From contig JAWXTP010000043.1 in NCBI GenBank assembly GCA_044433415.1, forward strand, positions 1-21,424: a stretch of DNA of 21,424 nucleotides, read 5' to 3'. This document shows, piece by piece, positions 6,956 through 14,938 of this stretch. The notes under the pieces were generated by a model that had not been told where the DNA came from, did not search any database, and saw only the letters and a program-made list of their open reading frames with translations. The position numbers were made by a program, and so were the translations under genes. This stretch comes from JAWXTP01 sp044433415 (lineage in GTDB: Bacteria; Bacteroidota; Bacteroidia; Bacteroidales; Rikenellaceae). Position 1 is the first letter of the stretch, and each line of letters starts with the position of its first letter.

Positions 6956-9415
6956 ATGACTATTTCTTATAATTGGTTAAAAAACTATATCAACTGTGAT
7001 ATGTCAGTTGAAGAAATCTCTAAAGTTCTAACAGATATTGGTTTAGAAGTTGAAGCTCTAGAGAAAATAGAAAGCATAAAAGGTGGACTTGCTGGTCTTA
7101 AAATCGGTGAAGTGTTAACTTGTGAAAAACACCCAGATGCTGACAAGCTAAACGTGACTACTGTTGAGTATGGTGAAGGTCCTGTTCAAATAGTATGTGG
7201 CGCTCCTAATGCTCGTGCAGGTATCAAAGTTGTTGTTGCTACTAATGGTGCTGTATTATATCCTACTAATGATAGTGAAGGTTTCAAAATTAAAAAAAGT
7301 AAAATCCGTGGTGTAGAGTCTAACGGTATGTTATGTGCTGAAGACGAGATAGGTGTAGGTAGTGACCACGACGGTATCATGGAACTTGATGCTAATGCAA
7401 CTGTAGGTCAAGATGCTAAATCTTATTTTGGTATCGTTGATGATTACACTTTAGAAATTGGCTTAACACCTAACCGTGTTGATGCTTCTTCTCACATAGG
7501 TGTTGCTAGAGATGTTGTTGCTTATCTTAACTCTCAAGGTGTAGATACAGCTATCCAATGTCCTTCTGTAGAGGCTTTTGGTAAAGATGCTGACGGAAGA
7601 GCTATTTCTATAACTGTAGAAAACACAGATGCTGCACCTAGATATATGGGTGTTACTATATCTGATGTTAAAATCGCTCCTTCTCCTGAATGGTTACAAA
7701 ATTGTCTTCGTGCAATAAATATAACTCCTAAAAATAATATAGTAGATATCACAAACTTCGTACTTCACGAAACTGGTCACCCCCTACATGCTTTTGATGC
7801 TGACAAAATCGCTGGCGACAAAATCATCGTTAAAAACTGTGCAGAAGGTACTCCTTTCACTACTTTAGATGAAGTAGAGCGTAAGTTAAACGCTGACGAT
7901 TTAATGATATGCAACGAAAGCGAACCTATGTGTATCGCTGGGGTATTTGGTGGACTAGAGTCTGGTATTTCTGATACTACAAATACTATCTTCCTTGAAA
8001 GTGCTTACTTCAACCCTGTTTCTGTACGTAAGACAGCTAAAAGACACGCCATTAGCACAGATTCATCTTTCAGATATGAGCGTGGTTGTGACCCACAAAT
8101 GACTCCTTATGCACTAAAACGTGCTGCTCTTTTGATTAAAGAATATGCAGGTGGTACTATCACTTCTGACGTTACAGACATCCTTAACTTAGAGTTAAAA
8201 CCTTATGCTGTTGAATTATCTATAGCAAAAGTAAACTCATTAATAGGTAAAGAAATAGGTGAAGACAAAATAAAATCTATACTTAAAGGTCTTGAAATAA
8301 ACGTAGTAAAAGAAGAAGAAGGTGTACTTTCTCTTGAAGTTCCTATGTACCGTGTAGACGTAAGACGTGATGTAGACGTTATTGAAGATATCCTTAGAAT
8401 TTATGGATACAATAATGTAGAAGTACCTCAAATGGTACACTCTACTCTTTCTTATGCGCCAAAACCTGATGTTAACAAGATAGTAGAACGCATATCTGAA
8501 ACTCTTTCTTATGGTGGTTTTAATGAGATAATGAGCAACTCTCTTACTAAGGCATCTTATTATACAGATTGTGAAGCATACGACCTTGAGAAATGTGTTA
8601 AAATATTAAACCCTCTATCAAATGACTTAAATGTTATGCGTCAGACTTTATTGTTTAACGCTATGGAGGCTTTACAATTAAACACTAACCGCCGTAATGG
8701 TTCAGTGAAATTATATGAGGTTGGTAACTGTTATTTCTACAACGAAAAACGCAAAGAAGAAGGCGGCTTAGCTCCTTACCGTGAGGAATCTCACCTTTCT
8801 ATGCTTATTAGTGGCTTCTCTGTTACTGGTTCTTGGAATGAAACACAGACAGCTTCTGATTTCTATACTCTTAAAAGCAACATAGAAAAACTTCTTCGTC
8901 GTTTTGGTATGAACCCTATGGAAACTAGAATGGCAACTTACGAAAGTGCTATTTACCGTGAAGCTGTAGAAGTTACTATTAAGGGTCAGAAATTATTTAA
9001 CATGGGTATCATCTCTAAATCTGTACGTTCTATGTTTGACATCAAAACTGACGTATACTATTTAGAGTTAAACATAGATACTTTTGTTTCTATAGTTAAG
9101 AACTACTCTTTAAAAGTTAAAGAACTTTCTCGTTTCCCAGAGGTTAAGAGAGACTTAGCTCTTTTAGTTGACAAAGGCGTTACTTTCAGCCAACTTAAAG
9201 ATATAGCTTTAAAAACTGAAAAGAAACTTCTTAAGAATGTTACTTTATTTGACGTTTATGAGGGTGACAAACTTCCTGCTGGTAAGAAATCTTACGCTTT
9301 AAGTTTCACACTTGAGGATACAACTCAAACTATGAACGACAAGACTATAGAGAAATGTATGAATAGTTTTATCTTCCAATTTGAGAAACAGGTAAAAGCT
9401 GAGATAAGAAAATAA
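6956..9415 (+). CDS. pheT: phenylalanyl-tRNA synthetase beta subunit
   Basis: The protein has 819 residues, full length for the bacterial beta chain. It pairs with PheS (not in the window) as an alpha2beta2 enzyme charging tRNA-Phe. The order is: N-terminal segment MTISYNWLKNYI; the OB-fold tRNA-binding domain (about 40-150, with KHPDADKL and VCGAPNAR); the B3/B4 editing domain (about 210-390, GHPLHAFDADKI); B5 (about 405-480); the catalytic-like core; and a C-terminal FDX-ACB anticodon-binding domain (about 725-818, SRFPEVKRDLALLVD). The ATG follows a good promoter by about 40 nt. Codon use favours a few codons, as expected for a highly expressed gene. It is monocistronic as far as I can see. 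Confidence 0.97.
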   Translation: MTISYNWLKNYINCDMSVEEISKVLTDIGLEVEALEKIESIKGGLAGLKIGEVLTCEKHPDADKLNVTTVEYGEGPVQIVCGAPNARAGIKVVVATNGAVLYPTNDSEGFKIKKSKIRGVESNGMLCAEDEIGVGSDHDGIMELDANATVGQDAKSYFGIVDDYTLEIGLTPNRVDASSHIGVARDVVAYLNSQGVDTAIQCPSVEAFGKDADGRAISITVENTDAAPRYMGVTISDVKIAPSPEWLQNCLRAINITPKNNIVDITNFVLHETGHPLHAFDADKIAGDKIIVKNCAEGTPFTTLDEVERKLNADDLMICNESEPMCIAGVFGGLESGISDTTNTIFLESAYFNPVSVRKTAKRHAISTDSSFRYERGCDPQMTPYALKRAALLIKEYAGGTITSDVTDILNLELKPYAVELSIAKVNSLIGKEIGEDKIKSILKGLEINVVKEEEGVLSLEVPMYRVDVRRDVDVIEDILRIYGYNNVEVPQMVHSTLSYAPKPDVNKIVERISETLSYGGFNEIMSNSLTKASYYTDCEAYDLEKCVKILNPLSNDLNVMRQTLLFNAMEALQLNTNRRNGSVKLYEVGNCYFYNEKRKEEGGLAPYREESHLSMLISGFSVTGSWNETQTASDFYTLKSNIEKLLRRFGMNPMETRMATYESAIYREAVEVTIKGQKLFNMGIISKSVRSMFDIKTDVYYLELNIDTFVSIVKNYSLKVKELSRFPEVKRDLALLVDKGVTFSQLKDIALKTEKKLLKNVTLFDVYEGDKLPAGKKSYALSFTLEDTTQTMNDKTIEKCMNSFIFQFEKQVKAEIRK

Positions 9416-9528
9416 TGTTTTAGGGTAGTTCTAGAAATTGATTAATTAATTAAATTTTATATAATTTTTTCTACATTATTTACGTTATAATATTTCAAGG
9501 ATATAATGTATTCTAAATATTGATGTTT

Positions 9529-9867
9529 ATGAAAAAAAGTTTATACATAATTTTATGTGCTAGCTTAGGTGTATGTTATAATAGTGATGCACAAAACAGG
9601 CTAACTGACACTGCTCGGCTAAAAATGCACGATAAGCTAAGTGATGACAGTACAATTAATGAGCGCGATCAATTTAGAACAAATCCTCAAATGAAGTACA
9701 AGATAGATTCTACAATAGCTCAACAATATGTTGTTCATTCTGGTGATTCTCTAAAACTTGACTTAACTCTTGATAGAGCTATAAAATTAAGAATTTTAGA
9801 AGAAAACTACAAAAGAATAGTTCAACACATAACAAAGATTAACGCTGAAGCTAGAAAAGAAAATTAA
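9529..9867 (+). CDS. small secreted hypothetical protein
   Basis: The protein has 112 residues from the ATG at 9529. An in-frame ATG at 9523 and a TTG at 9520 would add two or three residues, but 9529 gives the cleanest signal peptide, MKKSLYIILCASLG. Cleavage after DAQ (residue 22) is likely, a common site in this phylum; Cys16 is a poor lipobox. The mature part is charged, with a C-terminal amphipathic helix (about 78-110, LTLDRAIKLRILEENYKRI). I do not recognise a family. It stands alone between pheT and a strong terminator, with no partner gene to suggest a job. Confidence 0.6.
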   Translation: MKKSLYIILCASLGVCYNSDAQNRLTDTARLKMHDKLSDDSTINERDQFRTNPQMKYKIDSTIAQQYVVHSGDSLKLDLTLDRAIKLRILEENYKRIVQHITKINAEARKEN

Positions 9868-9880
9868 TACTTATCATATA

Positions 9881-9920
9881 AAAACCTCCTATTGCACATT
9901 TAGTGATAGGAGGTTTTTTA
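9881..9920 (+). terminator. intrinsic terminator after the small secreted gene
   Basis: AAAACCTCCTAT (9881-9892) pairs perfectly with ATAGGAGGTTTT (9906-9917) across a 13-nt loop, followed by further T residues. It starts 13 bp after the stop codon at 9867. Confidence 0.85.
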
Positions 9921-9968
9921 TATGCATTAATTTACGCTTTAAGAGGGCATTTTTTAAATCACAAAAGC

Positions 9969-10038
9969 AAATTGCACGATAAAACTTGCAATTTTTACCT
10001 AAAACTGCTTGTTTTATCGTGCAATTTTATTACCTTTG
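9969..10038 (+). promoter_or_regulatory. ATPase gene promoter with 17-bp inverted repeat
   Basis: The promoter is TTG (10009-10011), 19 nt, TACCTTTG (10031-10038), an exact consensus match, about 28 bp before the ATG at 10066. AATTGCACGATAAAAC (9970-9985) and GTTTTATCGTGCAATT (10011-10026) are perfect inverted copies, extendable by one pair at the outer ends. The right arm fills the space between the -33 and -7 boxes, so binding or folding there could block transcription. A partial third copy, TTGCAATTTTTACC, lies between the arms (9986-9999). Confidence 0.7.
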
Positions 10039-10065
10039 CACTATAACACTTAAAACTAAATAGTT

Positions 10066-11238
10066 ATGGAAAGATTAAATCGTTCATATCGTTTATTATT
10101 AGAGAATACAGATGTTGCTTTTACGCGCTACCTACACGACAAAATCAATTGGGACAGCAGGCTGATTGCAATCTTAGGTGCGCGAGGTGTTGGCAAAACA
10201 ACTCTTATCTTACAGCACATTAAACTCTACGACAATATAGCTGAATCACTGTTTGTTACTGCTGATGATTTATACTTTACAACCCACACTCTTGTGGAGC
10301 TTGCAGAAGAGTTTTATCAAAATGGCGGTAAGAAACTTTATGTTGATGAGATACATAAATACATAGGATGGTCGACTGCTATTAAAAATATCTATGACTT
10401 ACTTCCTGGGTTAAAGGTAGTGTATACGGGCTCATCAATTTTGGATTTAGAAAAAGGCGGTGCTGACCTGAGTCGCAGAAAACTTGAGTATAGGCTAGCT
10501 GGATTATCATTTAGAGAGTTCCTAAAAATTAGTAAGGATATTGATTTACCTATCCACTCTTTAGACAGTATTCTTGATGGCAAAATAGAGTTTCCATATA
10601 AAGAACATAGACCGCTGCAACTATTTAAAGAGTATCTACAAACGGGCTATTATCCATTTTTTAAAGAAGATGGATATTTACTACGTCTAAGAAGTGTAAT
10701 CTATCAAACTATTGAAAATGACATCCCTAACTTTGCTCAGATGAATGTAGCTACTATTCATAAGTTAAGAAAGTTACTCTATATTATATCTCAGAGTGTT
10801 CCATTTAAACCTAATTTTTCAAAGTTATCAAGAGACTTAGATGTTAATCGCAATTTCATACCTGACTTAATGTTTTATCTTGAAAAAGCAGGTATAATTA
10901 ACCAATTGAGAGACGACACAAAGGGTATTAAATTATTAGGCAAGGTTGATAAGATATACTTAAACAACACAAATATAGCTTACTGCTTATCTGAGGAAGA
11001 ACCAAACATTGGGAATCTTCGAGAGACTATATTCTTTACGCTGATGCGTACAACCACAGAAGTTATAAACTCGTCAGTATCTGACTTTACAATTGGTGAT
11101 TACACCTTTGAGATTGGAGGAAAATCAAAAGGACAAAAACAAATAGAAGGAGTTCAGAATAGTTATATTGTCAAGGATGATATAGAATATGCCTTTAACA
11201 ACATCATTCCTCTTTGGGCATTTGGTCTAACATATTAG
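10066..11238 (+). CDS. AAA ATPase with C-terminal DUF4143 domain
   Basis: The protein has 390 residues. The Walker A motif is GARGVGKTT (38-46), Walker B is LYVDEIH (91-97), and a sensor-like VVYTGSS follows. A LAGLSFREF segment, then the winged-helix-like region and a C-terminal FEIGGKSKGQKQI stretch, match the AAA_14/DUF4143 family that is multicopy in Bacteroidota. The C-terminal part resembles a PD-(D/E)XK nuclease-like fold, but I cannot confirm catalytic residues. The cellular role of the family is unsettled; toxin- or mobile-element-associated functions have been suggested. Here it is alone, with its own promoter and operator-like repeat, converging on a DUF4301 gene. It is probably accessory. 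Confidence 0.85.
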   Translation: MERLNRSYRLLLENTDVAFTRYLHDKINWDSRLIAILGARGVGKTTLILQHIKLYDNIAESLFVTADDLYFTTHTLVELAEEFYQNGGKKLYVDEIHKYIGWSTAIKNIYDLLPGLKVVYTGSSILDLEKGGADLSRRKLEYRLAGLSFREFLKISKDIDLPIHSLDSILDGKIEFPYKEHRPLQLFKEYLQTGYYPFFKEDGYLLRLRSVIYQTIENDIPNFAQMNVATIHKLRKLLYIISQSVPFKPNFSKLSRDLDVNRNFIPDLMFYLEKAGIINQLRDDTKGIKLLGKVDKIYLNNTNIAYCLSEEEPNIGNLRETIFFTLMRTTTEVINSSVSDFTIGDYTFEIGGKSKGQKQIEGVQNSYIVKDDIEYAFNNIIPLWAFGLTY

Positions 11239-11286
11239 CTGGATAATATTCTCCAACAATTTGCAAGATATTTTCGGAGATATTTT

Positions 11287-11350
11287 AAAAAAGCCTAATA
11301 CAGCTCGATGCTGTATTAGGCTTTTAAAAACATAACGTCCACGATTGTCC
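11287..11350. terminator. bidirectional hairpin with conserved tail (second copy of the module)
   Basis: AAGCCTAATACAGC (11291-11304), loop TCGAT, GCTGTATTAGGCTT (11310-11323) form a perfect 14-bp stem. A runs on the left and T on the right suit both converging genes. Compared with the module at 3825-3887, the loop and the following tail (core ATAACGTCCACGATTGT) are the same, while stem bases differ on both sides in a way that keeps pairing. The tail then runs into a degenerate element A end, TTTTTTTCAAGAATCG (11352-11367). Confidence 0.8.
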
Positions 11351-11395
11351 GTTTTTTTCAAGAATCGTCTAAGGAATCCCTACACGAAACCACCA

Positions 11396-12862
11396 TTACT
11401 TAGCATTATGCTTAGATTTAAGTAGGTCCGCAACCTCTTTCACTGGATTGAATGTAGTAACAGGAACTTCCACGAATAAAGAAATCCAGTTAGACATAGA
11501 ACCATTCCACAAACCAGGTAATTCTATAGCTTTAAGATCTTTACCATCTTTAGATTTTTGAGAGATAAATCCACTTTCGTAATCTACGAAGCTATTTAAC
11601 TCAAATTTCTCTCCTTTATAGTTCTTAGTAGCACAAACAATATCAACAGGGTTGAAGTGAGTAGCAGTTTTCATAAGATCTATTTGCTCAGGAGAAATTT
11701 GTGAACTTTCAGCAATCTGCAAGCTCTCACCTACTCCACTTTCTTTAACCCAGAAAGGACCACCACCAGGCTCACCTTGGTTTTTAACCATACCTGCAAT
11801 ACGGATAGGACGATTCAAGAAAGTAGTAACACATTCTTTTTGAGCCTCAGCAGAAAGACCTGCAAAGTCAGCACCTAGTTTAACACCTAGTTTTGTTTCA
11901 ATAAATGCGATACAATCAGCAACTACATCTTCTCCTGCTTCTAATTTATTAAGCAAGCTAAACACCTCGTTTTGTACCTCAATAAGTAAAGCACCTAATA
12001 CTTTTTTATAAGTAATAGTATCTTCTATATAATCTCTGTGAAGTACATTATCAATATTTTTAATAAAGATAACATCAGCACAAATGCTGTTTAAGTTTTC
12101 AATTAAAGCACCGTGACCAGCAGGACGTAACAATAAAGAACCATCATTATTTCTGAAAGGCTCATTATTCATATCAACAGCTAAAGTGTCAGTAGAAGGA
12201 AGTTGGTTAGAATAAGTAACATTGTATTTAACACCATACTCAGCTTCTAACTCACCTTTTTTCGCTTCAACAAGAGCTTTAAACATCTCTTCAAACTCAA
12301 CTGATACTGTAAAGTGAATGTTCACTTCAGAATTTGCACTAACAGCATATTTAGCACCTTCTACAAGATGTTCTTCAACTGGTGTAGCACTTTGCTCACC
12401 ATATTTGTGGAACATTAACACACCCTTAGGTAGATTACCATAATTTAGACCTGTGTCAGCAATAATTGCGTTAGCAATTTCTTTAGGTGTTGATTCTGAA
12501 GAGATAAATTCGCTTAGTTGAGCATAAAATGGCATTTTCTCAATGTTAGCAACGATGTTTTCTACACCTTTGTTAGGCTTATCATCATTAACAAATTCAA
12601 AAACTGCTTTAAACATACGAGTAGCTGCACCAGACGCTGGTACAAATTTAACGATTTTCTTTCCTTCAACTAATTTGTCATAACCAGCAACTAAATCAGC
12701 ACATTCTGACTCAGAATAAGCGATGATACCATCACCAATAGATGCAGGTCTGATAATTTGTAGAAATGGGAAACCTTTCTTAAAATTGTTAATCTGTTCT
12801 TCAACTTTGCTTAAAGAAACATTGTGAGCAGCTAGCTCTTGTAAATCTTTTTCACTAAACAT
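11396..12862 (-). CDS. DUF4301 family protein
   Basis: The protein has 488 residues, full length for this Bacteroidota family, with no signal peptide, so it is probably cytoplasmic. The conserved blocks I recognise are KFVPASGAATRMFK (72-85), LPKGVLMFHKYG (144-155), LLLRPAGHGALIENLN (243-258), DVIFIKNIDNV and RPIRIAGMVKNQGEPGGGPF (351-370). The glycine- and arginine-rich blocks recall sugar-nucleotide or phosphate-binding enzymes, but I know of no established reaction. It converges with the ATPase gene over the shared bidirectional hairpin. A perfect TTAAGGGA/TCCCTTAA hairpin lies 23 bp upstream of its start. Confidence 0.85.
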   Translation of the reverse strand: MFSEKDLQELAAHNVSLSKVEEQINNFKKGFPFLQIIRPASIGDGIIAYSESECADLVAGYDKLVEGKKIVKFVPASGAATRMFKAVFEFVNDDKPNKGVENIVANIEKMPFYAQLSEFISSESTPKEIANAIIADTGLNYGNLPKGVLMFHKYGEQSATPVEEHLVEGAKYAVSANSEVNIHFTVSVEFEEMFKALVEAKKGELEAEYGVKYNVTYSNQLPSTDTLAVDMNNEPFRNNDGSLLLRPAGHGALIENLNSICADVIFIKNIDNVLHRDYIEDTITYKKVLGALLIEVQNEVFSLLNKLEAGEDVVADCIAFIETKLGVKLGADFAGLSAEAQKECVTTFLNRPIRIAGMVKNQGEPGGGPFWVKESGVGESLQIAESSQISPEQIDLMKTATHFNPVDIVCATKNYKGEKFELNSFVDYESGFISQKSKDGKDLKAIELPGLWNGSMSNWISLFVEVPVTTFNPVKEVADLLKSKHNAK

Positions 12863-12885
12863 AATCTTCTTATTTTGTTGGATTG

Positions 12886-12904
12886 TTAAGGGAACTTCCC
12901 TTAA
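12886..12904. repeat. perfect 8-bp inverted repeat around GGGAACTTCCC
   Basis: TTAAGGGA, a 3-nt loop ACT, TCCCTTAA. It lies upstream of the DUF4301 gene and 31 bp downstream of the GH20-like stop codon on the same strand. The left half matches the AGGGAACTTC core found in several other spacers here. Confidence 0.6.
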
Positions 12905-12934
12905 TATATTTTATGTAATTTCTTAAATCTTAAA

Positions 12935-13945
12935 CTACCATGCTACAACACGCTTGTCGTAACTATTAGCTATAGAAATAAGAGGGTTTATATATTTCTT
13001 TTGTATAAGTTCGTCTTCAACTTTTTTACCTAAACATAAAGTGCTAAAAGTAGCCTTTTCACTAAACTCTTTAAGCAAAGCACGACCAAAACGAAGCCCC
13101 TCAACAGTAAACACTTGGTGACCTGTAAACTGAGTCAATGGTTCGTTATTAGAATTACTAAAATCTAATACAGGGATAATAGTCACTCCCATTTCGTCGG
13201 CATATTCACATATTCTATTAAACTCTTCAATAGACATAGCATCACCACTAGCATACTGCACATTAGGATTAAACAGCTCCATAGTACTACACTTTATTTT
13301 ACAGCCTTCGCTAGTTAATAACTCTAAAAATATAGTGGTTGCATTTGAACCTATAGCGTTATTTATCTGATTTTTAATATTTTCTTCTGTAAACAAATTT
13401 CCACTTAGGTTAACTATCTCAGATCCAGTCTTAACACCGTCATTGTTTACAAGAAAGCCTTCTTTAAAAGCCTTCTTTTTACTCTTAAGCACCCTTGATT
13501 TAATACTTGAATCTACATTATATTGTTTTACAAGTGCATCATAAGCCCAATATAATGATTTAGAAGATGTAAACTCTACAAACACATTGTTTTTAGTAAT
13601 CTTAACCTTATACGCATCTTCTCCTCTACCATAACCTTCGATTAAGTCCACGCAATTTACAAAAATATTTCGTTGTCCTTCCAGTGTAGAACCTACAGTT
13701 GTACTAATTTCTTTCTTTTCTAAAAATGAACTTATTTGTTTAGAGAACACTTCTGACAAAGACTGATCAGGCATATACACAATATTGAATCCAGACGCTA
13801 AACTAAAATCATCAATTTTCGCTGTTTCATATTTCATGTAGTGATTCAATAATTCTTCGTATTCGTCATTTGCTAATAAAGTAAACGGAACAAACATAAT
13901 AAATGACAATATAAAAAGTTTACTAACTGGTTTTGTAAGTTGCAT
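12935..13945 (-). CDS. short GH20 (beta-N-acetylhexosaminidase)-like protein, probably inactive
   Basis: The protein has 336 residues with a signal peptide (about 1-25, ending FTLLA). It is therefore exported. Residues about 45-145 resemble the GH20 N-terminal accessory domain: AYKVKITKNNVFVEFTSSKSLYWAYDAL has the strand-helix pattern that normally reads as an AY-motif followed by a Y(G)xxTLxQ-like segment. Residues about 200-336 then follow a partial TIM barrel: LLTSEGCKI where GH20 has LTDDQGWRI, and ICEYADEMGVTIIPVLD where GH20 has IVxYAxxRxIxVIPEID. The catalytic GGDE segment appears as CLGKKVED (304-311), so the usual Asp-Glu pair is missing. The protein stops at RVVAW, about 150 or more residues short of typical GH20 enzymes. 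It is divergent from the opposite-strand GT2 gene. The alignment is by eye. Confidence 0.55.
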   Translation of the reverse strand: MQLTKPVSKLFILSFIMFVPFTLLANDEYEELLNHYMKYETAKIDDFSLASGFNIVYMPDQSLSEVFSKQISSFLEKKEISTTVGSTLEGQRNIFVNCVDLIEGYGRGEDAYKVKITKNNVFVEFTSSKSLYWAYDALVKQYNVDSSIKSRVLKSKKKAFKEGFLVNNDGVKTGSEIVNLSGNLFTEENIKNQINNAIGSNATTIFLELLTSEGCKIKCSTMELFNPNVQYASGDAMSIEEFNRICEYADEMGVTIIPVLDFSNSNNEPLTQFTGHQVFTVEGLRFGRALLKEFSEKATFSTLCLGKKVEDELIQKKYINPLISIANSYDKRVVAW

Positions 13946-14052
13946 GTTATTTATAAAAAAGTTTAAAATAAAGTTAATCTAATCAAGTCAATTTTCACTA
14001 TAATTGTAAGCAAAATAAAAAAATTGACAATATGTTATTACTATACACCTCA

Positions 14053-14085
14053 CAAAGTTAAAAAAAAATTTATAAAATTTCTCAA
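14053..14085 (-). promoter_or_regulatory. possible promoter of the GH20-like gene
   Basis: Read on the minus strand, TAACTTTG (complement of 14053-14060) fits the -7 box. The nearest TTG (complement of 14083-14085) is 22 nt away instead of about 19. It would give a leader of about 100 nt before the ATG at 13945. Confidence 0.35.
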
Positions 14086-14160
14086 TTTCATTCTTTTTTT
14101 GTTACTTTGAAGTTATTTTTAATGAGGGAAACTTCTAAAACTGTAAATTTTGAACAAATA

Positions 14161-14886
14161 ATGAGTAAAAAATTAGTCATAATTCCTACATATAACGAGA
14201 TTGAAAACATACAATCAATCATAGAAGCTGTAATTAATTTAAATACAAAATTTGATATATTAATTATTGATGATGCATCAAAAGACGGAACTGCAAATGT
14301 TGTTAAGTCTATGCAAGCTGAATATGCAGACAGGTTATTCTTGATTGAAAGAGAAGGCAAATTAGGACTTGGAACAGCCTATATCAGGGGTTTTCAATGG
14401 GCGTTAGAAAATAATTACGACTATATTAACGAGATGGATGCTGATTTTTCTCATTCTCCGCTAGACCTTGAAAGAATGTATAACGAGTTAACATCTAAAA
14501 ATTTAGATGTTGTAGTAGGTTCAAGATATTGTACAGGAGTTAATGTTGTAAACTGGCCTATGAAACGTGTACTTATGAGCTACTTTGCATCTAAGTTTGT
14601 AAAATCTGTAACAGGCATGCCTATAAACGATGCTACAGCTGGTTTTGTTGGATATAGCTCTTCATTTATGAAATCTATAGACCTTAATAAAATTAAAATG
14701 AAAGGCTATGGCTTCCAAATAGAAATGAAATACACAGCGTGGAAGTTAGGTTTCTCTTTAGGCGAACTTTCTATAATCTTTACAGATAGAACAAAAGGCA
14801 CGTCTAAAATGAGTAGCAGTATATTTGGAGAAGCATTCTGGGGTGTATTATCACTACCTTTCAGAAAATTCAAAAAAATATGCTAA
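14161..14886 (+). CDS. GT2 polyprenol-phosphate mannosyltransferase-like enzyme
   Basis: The protein has 241 residues from the ATG at 14161. The frame stays open to an ATG at 14107, but those residues (MKLFLMRETSK...) match no family N-terminus, whereas MSKKLVIIPTYNEIENI is the normal beginning. Motifs: PTYNE, IIDDASKDGT (Asp37-Asp38), LGLGTAYIRGF, MDADFSH (metal-binding Asp93/Asp95), VVGSRY, ATAGF, GYGFQIEM and RTKGTSKM. These are the hallmarks of dolichyl/polyprenyl-phosphate beta-mannosyltransferases, which move a sugar from a nucleotide donor to a lipid phosphate on the cytoplasmic membrane face. There is no C-terminal membrane domain. pyrC follows after 52 bp. A copy of the GGGAAACTTCTAAAA motif lies in its leader (14126-14140). 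Confidence 0.9.
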   Translation: MSKKLVIIPTYNEIENIQSIIEAVINLNTKFDILIIDDASKDGTANVVKSMQAEYADRLFLIEREGKLGLGTAYIRGFQWALENNYDYINEMDADFSHSPLDLERMYNELTSKNLDVVVGSRYCTGVNVVNWPMKRVLMSYFASKFVKSVTGMPINDATAGFVGYSSSFMKSIDLNKIKMKGYGFQIEMKYTAWKLGFSLGELSIIFTDRTKGTSKMSSSIFGEAFWGVLSLPFRKFKKIC

Positions 14887-14938
14887 TACCTTTACGTCGA
14901 GGGAACTTATATAAATATAAATCATAAAACAGTATACG

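Noticed and set aside
7186..8440. Minus-strand open frames inside pheT
   Set aside because: Shadows of the well-supported pheT reading frame, without promoters or recognisable products.
14107..14160. Upstream extension of the GT2 gene to an ATG at 14107
   Set aside because: The added 18 residues match no GT2 N-terminus and contain the recurrent spacer motif. The ATG at 14161 gives the standard beginning of the family.
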